From assembly GCF_003382365.1 (NCBI RefSeq), contig NZ_QTSU01000003.1:62001-126000 (forward strand): a stretch of DNA of 64,000 nt. The letters run 5' to 3'. The DNA comes from Lysobacter silvisoli. GTDB taxonomy: Bacteria > Pseudomonadota > Gammaproteobacteria > Xanthomonadales > Xanthomonadaceae. Within the stretch, counting starts at the first letter, position 1; the number at the start of each line of letters is the position of its first letter. Under the pieces are notes generated by a model. That model had not been told where the DNA came from. It saw nothing but the letters and a program-made list of their open reading frames with translations, and searched no databases. Both the position numbers and the translations under genes were made by a program. Positions 59,011 through 64,000 of the stretch are shown one piece after another.

Positions 59011-60068
59011 CGCGCGGCGGGCAGCGCGTAGCGGCCGCTGTCGGCGAACGCACCGGTCACCGCATCCACCAGCCGCCGCGCATACACGCCCTTCGGGTCC
59101 AGGTCGGGATCGTAGATGGTCAGGTCCAGACCCACGGCCTTGGGGCTGGCCAGCAGCGGCGTCAGCATCGCGCGCAGCTGCGCATAGCTCAGGCCGCGCG
59201 CGTTGGGCGAGTCCACCGCCGGCATTGCGCGCGCATCCAGCACGTCGGCATCGACGTGGATCCAGTAGCCCTGCGTGGCATCCGCTTCCAAACGCGTGCG
59301 CGCGGCCAGGCCGGCGGCGCGCGCGTCGCGGCGCACCGTATCGACGTCGAAGGTGAGGATGCCGGAGGCATCGTAGGTTTCGGTGGCGGCGTAGTCGCTG
59401 TCGCCGGGTTCTCGCGACAGGCCCAGCTGCACCACATCGGCCTCGCGCACATAGGGCGACATGCCGCCGATGTCGGTCAGCACGGCCGGACCGTGGCCGG
59501 TGGCCAGGCCCAGGTCCACGCCGGCGGCGGTGACGATGCCGCGATAGCGTGCGCGGTCGCGCACGTAGGAGTAGTCGTCGTGCGCATCGACGAAGGCCAG
59601 GCCGTAACGGCCGCGGCGCTTCAGCGCCAGGCTCGCGCCCAGCAGCACGCTGCAGTCGCCGCCCAGCACCAGCACGAACTCCCGACCGTGCAGCAGCGGC
59701 TGCAGATGCTCGGACAGCGTCTGGCTGTAGGCCGCCAGCGCGGTGCCGTTGCGGAAGCCCACCGCAAGGTCGGGCTGCGGCGAGTACGGCGGCGCCGGCA
59801 CGGCCCCGCCGTCGCGCGCGCCCAGGCGCGCGAGCAGGCCGGCGGCGCGCAGGGCCGCGGGCGCCTTGCGCGCGCCGGGCTCCACGTCGGGCGCGGGCGG
59901 GCGCAGGCCGAGATTGCTGGGTGCGTCTATCGCGACGATCTGCATGGGTTGCTCCGCCTGCACCGGTCTGTGCGCCACCGGCCCGGCGGCAGGGGCGCAA
60001 GCCGCCATGCTCAAACCGGCCAGCAGCAGGCCGCTTTCCAGGCAACGCCGGACCCGGGTCGGGCTCAT
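59007..60068 (-). CDS. Arginase/agmatinase-family hydrolase, possibly exported
   Basis: 353 residues. Ureohydrolase motifs are VLVLGGDCSVLLGASLALKR, AFVDAHDDYSY and IHVDADVLDARAMPAVDSP. The first motif has Cys where arginases have a metal-ligand His (GGDHS). From ATG 60068 the N-terminus looks like a lipoprotein signal (LLLAGLSMAAC). An internal ATG at 59945 (MQIVAIDAPSNLGL), with GGCGGAG upstream, is where cytosolic arginases normally begin. The substrate could be arginine, agmatine or another guanidine. It diverges from a CGNR regulator gene. Confidence 0.8.
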   Translation of the reverse strand: MSPTRVRRCLESGLLLAGLSMAACAPAAGPVAHRPVQAEQPMQIVAIDAPSNLGLRPPAPDVEPGARKAPAALRAAGLLARLGARDGGAVPAPPYSPQPDLAVGFRNGTALAAYSQTLSEHLQPLLHGREFVLVLGGDCSVLLGASLALKRRGRYGLAFVDAHDDYSYVRDRARYRGIVTAAGVDLGLATGHGPAVLTDIGGMSPYVREADVVQLGLSREPGDSDYAATETYDASGILTFDVDTVRRDARAAGLAARTRLEADATQGYWIHVDADVLDARAMPAVDSPNARGLSYAQLRAMLTPLLASPKAVGLDLTIYDPDLDPKGVYARRLVDAVTGAFADSGRYALPAAR

Positions 60069-60071
60069 GAC

Positions 60072-60145
60072 CTTAACCGTTGAATTGTGTTTTGACGGTT
60101 ATAGGCCCGCGGTCTTAACCTGTCAACATCGTTTAGCAGGTTAAG
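60072..60145. promoter_or_regulatory. Two tandem inverted repeats between the arginase-like and CGNR genes
   Basis: Dyad 1 is TAACCGT (60074-60080)/ACGGTTA (60095-60101). Dyad 2 is CTTAACCTG (60114-60122)/CAGGTTAAG (60137-60145), perfect, with a 14-nt spacer like dyad 1. Dyad 2 ends one base before the CGNR start codon. Both share the core TTAACC. They look like operators for one regulator controlling both genes. Confidence 0.65.
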
Positions 60146-60146
60146 C

Positions 60147-60764
60147 ATGCGGATCGAACGCCACGCCTTCCAAGCGGCCGACCTGGTCGGCGGCAACCTG
60201 GCCCTGGACCTGGCCAATACGGTCACGGCGCGCGATAGCCAGCCGCGCGACTGGCTGGACGACTACGACGCCCTGCTGCGCTGGGCGCGCCAGTCCGGCC
60301 ATTACCCGCGCGCAGACCTGGCCGCGCTGGAAAGCTTGGCGTTGGCGCAGCCGGCCAAGGCCGCCGCCGCGCTGACCCGCGCCAAGACCCTGCGCGAGGC
60401 GCTGTGCGAACTGCTCTACGCGCTCGCGCAGGAGCGCACGCCGCCCGCCGCCGCGCTGGCCGTGCTCGACCGCGCGCGCCTGGCTGCGTCCGCCGCCGCC
60501 CGCCTCGCCGCGCGTCAGGGCCGCCTGCATGCGGAATGGGCGCCGCAGCGCTCGGGCCTGGACCTGATCGCGCACGTGGTCACCGCGCACGCCATCGACC
60601 TGCTCAAGGACGCCCAGCTCGACCGCCTGCGCATCTGCGACGGCCACGACTGCGGCTGGGTGTTCATCGACACCTCCAAGAACGGCCGCCGGCGCTGGTG
60701 CGACATGGCCACCTGCGGCAACGTCGCCAAGGCGCGCCGGCACCAGCAGCGCAGCGCGCACTGA
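60147..60764 (+). CDS. CGNR zinc-finger protein with ABATE domain
   Basis: 205 residues. The N-terminal ABATE domain (GGNLALDLANTVTARDSQPR, WARQSGHYPRADLAAL) is followed by a C-terminal CGNR finger with CDGHDCGWVFIDTSKNGRRR and WCDMATCGNVAKARRHQ. The family is thought to act as stress- or ligand-responsive transcription regulators. Palindromes directly before its ATG suggest autoregulation. Confidence 0.87.
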   Translation: MRIERHAFQAADLVGGNLALDLANTVTARDSQPRDWLDDYDALLRWARQSGHYPRADLAALESLALAQPAKAAAALTRAKTLREALCELLYALAQERTPPAAALAVLDRARLAASAAARLAARQGRLHAEWAPQRSGLDLIAHVVTAHAIDLLKDAQLDRLRICDGHDCGWVFIDTSKNGRRRWCDMATCGNVAKARRHQQRSAH

Positions 60765-60895
60765 GCACCCGCAGCTTCGCGTCTGCATGGCCGTACGCAT
60801 CGATGCGGTTGTCGCCGCATCCTGCGAATTGCACGGTCGGGTCGCTCCCGCGTGCGCGGCCGATGCTAACGTGCGCGCAACCGCCGGAGCCCGTC

Positions 60896-61396
60896 ATGAG
60901 ACTCGCCGCCGCTCTACTACTCGCCCTGATGCCGCTGGCGCCGGCCATGGCCGCCGACGACATCGACTTCGTGCGCGGCTGCTGGGCCACGCGCGCCACG
61001 CCGGGCGGCCCGGTCGACGGCTTCCTACGCCTGCTGCCCGACCGCGAACGCGGCGACCGCCTGGAGGGCCACGCGGTGGCCGCCTACGGCGATCCGCCGC
61101 CGGTGCGGCTGGACCTGAGCTTCGCCCGCGACGGCAGCGCGCTGGGCCTGCGCCGCCCGGCGCCGGGCTACGAGGCCTTGGATGCACGGCTGCCCAGCCG
61201 CTACCTGCGCTTGCCGCAGGTGGGCGCGGCGCTGCTGCCGCGCGCAGGCGGCCATGTCGCCGCGTACGCGCAGGAAGACGCGAAGGACTGGATCGTGGTG
61301 AAGGCCTACGACGAACGGCTGACCATCCAGCAGATCGACGCCGAAGGCCGCGTCGCCGTTACCTACTTCGACGGCGAGCGGGACGGCTGCGACTGA
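60896..61396 (+). CDS. Exported hypothetical protein
   Basis: 166 residues with a signal peptide (LAAALLLALMPLAPAMA). Its mature part resembles small heat-stable secreted domains with FVRGCWATRATPGGPVDGFL and a C-terminal DGERDGCD; two cysteines may pair end to end. No family is named. ATG 60896 follows CCGGAG. It converges on the beta-lactamase gene. Confidence 0.68.
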   Translation: MRLAAALLLALMPLAPAMAADDIDFVRGCWATRATPGGPVDGFLRLLPDRERGDRLEGHAVAAYGDPPPVRLDLSFARDGSALGLRRPAPGYEALDARLPSRYLRLPQVGAALLPRAGGHVAAYAQEDAKDWIVVKAYDERLTIQQIDAEGRVAVTYFDGERDGCD

Positions 61397-61400
61397 GCGC

Positions 61401-62201
61401 CTACAGCACCTGCGCCGCTTGCAGCTCGCGTGCCGCCAGGTCGATCGCCGCGTTCTGGTCCAGATCCTTGGCTCCGACCACGCAACTCACGAACACATAG
61501 GCGCGTTTGCCGCGCTGCACGTGGCCGACCAGCCAGCGCACACCGCGCCCTGCGCGGTCGGTGACCGAACCGGTCTTGGCCGACACCACGGCGCCGGCCG
61601 GCCAGGGCGCGGCGAAGGCGTGCTCGCCGCGCGCATTGGTCACCTGGCCCTGCGGCTGCACCAGCATGGCCCGCACTTGCGCCATCGCCGGCTTGGACAG
61701 CGGCAGGCGATCGGCATACAGGTCCAGCAGGAAACGCTGCTGTTCCAGCGGCGAGATCGTCAGCGCATCGCCCAGCCAGAAATGGGTGAGGTCGCTGCCC
61801 GCATCCTGGTTGCCGTAGCCGATCTTGCGCAGGTAGTCGCGCTCGCGCTGCATGCCCAGGCGCTGGGCGATACGCTGGAAGTACCACACCACCGAGTAGC
61901 GCATCGCCGTGGCCAGGCTGTGGTCGCGGCGCGCCAGCGGCGCCCAATCGCCCTGGCCGTCGTAGGCCATGACCTCGTCGGGGCCGGACACCGCGCCGGC
62001 ATCGAGCGCGAACAACGCGTGCGGGATCTTGAAGGTGGACGCAGGCGAGTAGCGCTGTTCGCAGGCCGGATCGGGATCGCGCGATCGCTGGCCTACCCCC
62101 ACCTCATACAGCAGAAAGCACGACTGCTGCGCCGGCGCAACGGCCGCGCGCGCATACGCCGGCGCCAGCAACACGCACGACACCAGCAACGCCCGCAACA
62201 T
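61401..62201 (-). CDS. Class D (OXA-type) beta-lactamase
   Basis: 266 residues from ATG 62201 with a signal peptide (LRALLVSCVLLAPAYARA). Class D motifs are all present: S55-T-F-K58, S103-V-V105, Y129-G-N131 and K209-T-G211. It would hydrolyse beta-lactams in the periplasm. An in-frame GTG at 62210 is an alternative start. No integron or insertion sequence is nearby, so it looks like a resident chromosomal gene rather than a mobile cassette. Confidence 0.9.
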   Translation of the reverse strand: MLRALLVSCVLLAPAYARAAVAPAQQSCFLLYEVGVGQRSRDPDPACEQRYSPASTFKIPHALFALDAGAVSGPDEVMAYDGQGDWAPLARRDHSLATAMRYSVVWYFQRIAQRLGMQRERDYLRKIGYGNQDAGSDLTHFWLGDALTISPLEQQRFLLDLYADRLPLSKPAMAQVRAMLVQPQGQVTNARGEHAFAAPWPAGAVVSAKTGSVTDRAGRGVRWLVGHVQRGKRAYVFVSCVVGAKDLDQNAAIDLAARELQAAQVL

Positions 62202-62229
62202 TCCGATCACGCGCCTGTCCCCGTTGCGG

Positions 62230-62565
62230 CTACTGCGGCGGCGCGGCCAGCTCGCGCGCATCCAGGCTGCCATCGTGGTTGCGATCCTGCTTGCGGAAAC
62301 GGTCGGCCAGCTGCGCGCGGTGCTGCTCGCGCGTCAATGCGACCTGGCCGCGGCGCGGCCCGCCCGGCATTTCGTCCGGCGACAGCGTGCCGTCGCGGTT
62401 CTTGTCCATGGCGTCGAAGCCGTAGCTCAGCCAGTCCTGATATTCGACCAGGGACACGCGGCCGTCGCCGTCGCTGTCCATGCGCGAGAGGTAGTCGCCG
62501 GTGGACTGCACCTGCGCCGGTAACGGCGCGGCCAGCAGCAGTAGGAACAGGGGCGTAAGGCGCAT
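62230..62565 (-). CDS. Exported EF-hand protein
   Basis: 111 residues. The signal peptide (LTPLFLLLLAAPLPAQ) precedes three calcium-loop motifs: DSDGDGRVSLVEY, DKNRDGTLSPDE and DRNHDGSLDARE. The linker contains MPGGPRRGQ. Such small periplasmic EF-hand proteins are common in xanthomonads, function unknown. It lies upstream of the beta-lactamase gene on the same strand with a 28-bp gap. Confidence 0.83.
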   Translation of the reverse strand: MRLTPLFLLLLAAPLPAQVQSTGDYLSRMDSDGDGRVSLVEYQDWLSYGFDAMDKNRDGTLSPDEMPGGPRRGQVALTREQHRAQLADRFRKQDRNHDGSLDARELAAPPQ

Positions 62566-62741
62566 GCGTGCACGGCGGCGGGACTTGTCGCGCAGCCTGA
62601 CGCGCCAAGGCCGCGCAGGCAAGCGGGCCGCGGCGCGCGCTACGCGGCGGTTCAGCGCGCGGCGCCCGAATAGGTGCGCGGCCGGCTTAGGGGGCCGGCC
62701 GCGCGAGGGCGACAACAGGGGAATCGCCCTGGGGGGAGCGG

Positions 62742-62912
62742 TTACGGCAGCTGGCAGCAACCCACGCGCTGCCCGCCGTACTTGCAGCCTGGCTTGATCG
62801 GGCAGCCCGTGTCCGGATGCGTGCCGAAGGCCTGCGCGGCGCCGAATCCCAGGGTGCCGACGATCGCGATCGCGAATGCGACCGCCTTCAGACGCTTGCC
62901 GATGTGCTTCAT
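62742..62912 (-). CDS. Small exported cysteine-rich peptide
   Basis: 56-residue precursor. A basic N-terminus (MKHIGKRLK) and hydrophobic signal (AVAFAIAIVGTLGFGAAQA) precede a mature tail of about 27 residues with four cysteines (TGCPIKPGC and GGQRVGCCQLP). ATG 62912 is chosen because GGAGAG is correctly spaced and the ATG overlaps the stop of the thioredoxin-like gene (ATGA); ATG 62924 is an alternative. No family is recognised. Confidence 0.65.
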   Translation of the reverse strand: MKHIGKRLKAVAFAIAIVGTLGFGAAQAFGTHPDTGCPIKPGCKYGGQRVGCCQLP

Positions 62913-63514
62913 CGTTCTCTCCATTGCGATGATCCAACCGCTACATGCTGTGGCATGGCATGCCGTTCCGTGGCGCGCAACGCGGTCAGGATGGTGGGCA
63001 CCTGCTCCTTGGTATCGATCAGCCCGGCGTGCGAGTAGACGACCCGGCCGTCGCGATCGACGACCACCAGCAGCGGCACGCGCCTCAAATGGAACAAGGC
63101 GCGGATCCGCGGCGTCGACAACGCCACCGGAAACGCGAATCCGCGCGCGCGCAGGTAGCCGTCCAAGCCGGCCTGCTCCTGCCGCGCCACCCCCACCAGT
63201 TGCGCGCCGCCGGCCGCGCGCTGCAGCGCGCCGCTGAGCTCCAGGATGGCGGGCACCGAGGCCTCGCACACCGGGCAGGTGGGGTCGAAGAAATACAGCA
63301 CCTGGCGCTCGCCGCCGGTGCGGCCCAGGGTCAGTCGGCCGCCGCCCAACACCTCGGCCTGCGCGCTGGGCAGCCAACCGCCCACCGGCGGACGCACGGT
63401 GTCCTCGATCAGCGCGGCATAGTCGTATCGCAGTTGCCGGTTCTGTACGCCGAGCACGGCGATCAGGGCGCAGGCCAGCGCCAACGCGGCATAGGCAACG
63501 CTCTCCCTGCGCAT
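62909..63514 (-). CDS. Membrane-anchored thioredoxin-like (TlpA/redoxin) protein
   Basis: 201 residues. The N-terminal anchor VAYAALALACALIAVLGVQN precedes a periplasmic thioredoxin fold with redox site CPVC (FFDPTCPVCEASVPAILELS) and a conserved cis-proline region (RRVPLLVVVDRDGRVVYSHAG). It probably acts on thiols or disulfides of exported proteins. It is translationally coupled to the cysteine-rich peptide gene, which is its likeliest partner. Confidence 0.82.
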   Translation of the reverse strand: MRRESVAYAALALACALIAVLGVQNRQLRYDYAALIEDTVRPPVGGWLPSAQAEVLGGGRLTLGRTGGERQVLYFFDPTCPVCEASVPAILELSGALQRAAGGAQLVGVARQEQAGLDGYLRARGFAFPVALSTPRIRALFHLRRVPLLVVVDRDGRVVYSHAGLIDTKEQVPTILTALRATERHAMPQHVAVGSSQWRER

Positions 63515-63640
63515 CCGGGCAACCTCCTTGTGACCCGCAATCCCGACCGGCTATCGCGCGGCGGGCGTCCATACGGCGAACCTAACACCGCCATGGCGCG
63601 ACGGCGTCAAGGCCGATGCCAAGCCGCGACGGCGGACACA

Positions 63641-63670
63641 AAAAAGCCCGCGTATCGCTACGCGGGCTTT
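63641..63670 (-). terminator. Rho-independent terminator of the downstream minus-strand gene
   Basis: The stem AAAGCCCGCG/CGCGGGCTTT with an 8-nt loop is followed by a thymine run on the minus strand, 36 bp beyond the stop at 63706. Confidence 0.85.
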
Positions 63671-63705
63671 CGATGCGCGCACCTTTGGGGTGCGCGCGAC
63701 AGAGC

Positions 63706-63999
63706 TCAGGCGCGCGCGGGCGCCAGCGCGTAGCCCTTCAGGCGTGCGGAGAAGGCCTGCAGCGCGTGGATGCCGCTGGCCTCGGCCTCGGCGCACCAGG
63801 CATGCAGGCGCTGCAAGGTGGCCTGGGCGTCGTGCGAACGGTCGTCCAGCACCTGCGCCAGGCGCTGGCGGAAGTCGGCCAGCGTGGCCATGCGCGGGCG
63901 CTCGGCCACCCAGCTGTGCAGGCGCTCGCGCGCGTCGCCGTCCAGCCAGCGGCCGCCGTCGGCCAGGCCCTTGCGCAGCTTGCGCGGCAGCGCGCGCAT
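63706..63999 (-). CDS. C-terminus of a probable fatty-acid desaturase
   Basis: About 97 residues are visible; the frame runs off the right edge. The helical tail LHAWCAEAEASGIHALQAFS with ARLKGYAL resembles the C-terminus of DesA-type fatty-acyl desaturases in Pseudomonas and xanthomonads. The diagnostic histidine boxes are outside the window, so the call is tentative. Confidence 0.45.
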   Translation of the reverse strand: MRALPRKLRKGLADGGRWLDGDARERLHSWVAERPRMATLADFRQRLAQVLDDRSHDAQATLQRLHAWCAEAEASGIHALQAFSARLKGYALAPARA

Positions 64000-64000
64000 G

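Noticed and set aside
61401-62201. Resistance island around the beta-lactamase
   Set aside because: No integrase, attachment site, insertion sequence or compositional shift is visible in the flanks.

Overview
The window is high-GC, densely coded chromosomal DNA. It looks like a member of the Xanthomonadaceae, most probably Lysobacter or a close relative. The reasons are an aryl-polyene (xanthomonadin-type) pigment locus with a XanB2-type chorismatase and a flavin halogenase, very GC-rich reading frames with long antisense shadows, and families of intergenic palindromes of the GTAGGAGCGGCGTGAGCCGCGAC type. The genus is inferred from gene content, not from a search. The rsmG-parA-parB block suggests a position not far from the replication origin.

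Layout. 1-9.4 kb: pigment locus. The minus strand carries ketoreductase, unknown, dehydratase, MMPL exporter, LolA-like carrier, acyltransferase, small dehydratase, membrane protein and ACP. The divergent plus strand carries the halogenase and chorismatase. 9.4-12.6 kb: palindromes, a small membrane protein, and an oligopeptide-type ABC transporter (one permease and one double ATPase). 12.6-19.1 kb: sulfate uptake region with a four-cysteine Rrf2 regulator, a YezD/DUF2292 protein, an OprO/P-like porin, Sbp and CysT-W-A. 19.1-19.7 kb: the first large intergenic repeat block. 19.7-23.6 kb: hemB, a beta-propeller protein, aroE and small proteins. 23.6-30.5 kb: a six-gene RDD/SpoIIM/DUF4129/DUF4350/MoxR/DUF58 operon joined by five identical 4-bp overlaps. 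30.6-35.1 kb: gamma carbonic anhydrase-like protein, HEAT-like protein, aldehyde dehydrogenase and xthA. 35.1-35.8 kb: the second repeat block.

36-38.3 kb: an acyl-activating ligase and a divergent Sfp-type phosphopantetheinyl transferase, probably detached parts of the pigment pathway. 38.4-41.0 kb: rsmG-parA-parB. 41.2-44.4 kb: sugar epimerase, GT2, LAB_N protein and GFA protein. 44.5-45.1 kb: rpmB-rpmG with a clear promoter. 45.1-45.9 kb: the third repeat block, inverted. 45.9-57.9 kb: an acetate/carboxylate island with a CrbS-like transporter-kinase, a CrbR-like regulator, acs, a DcaP-like porin and an MHS-type transporter. A 10-bp inverted repeat lies between acs and the porin. 58-64 kb: accessory genes, including a cupin, an arginase-family protein divergent from a CGNR regulator across tandem inverted repeats, a class D beta-lactamase, an EF-hand protein, a cysteine-rich exported peptide coupled to a thioredoxin-like protein, and the end of a probable desaturase.

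The most unusual signal is a roughly 380-bp intergenic element present three times. One internal hairpin keeps its pairing while its stem sequence changes completely between copies. Other points worth attention are the divided pigment locus, the acs/porin inverted repeat, the palindromes between the arginase and CGNR genes, the thiol peptide pair, and a recurring promoter geometry that predicts leaderless transcripts. No tRNA, rRNA, CRISPR array, insertion sequence or prophage was recognised.
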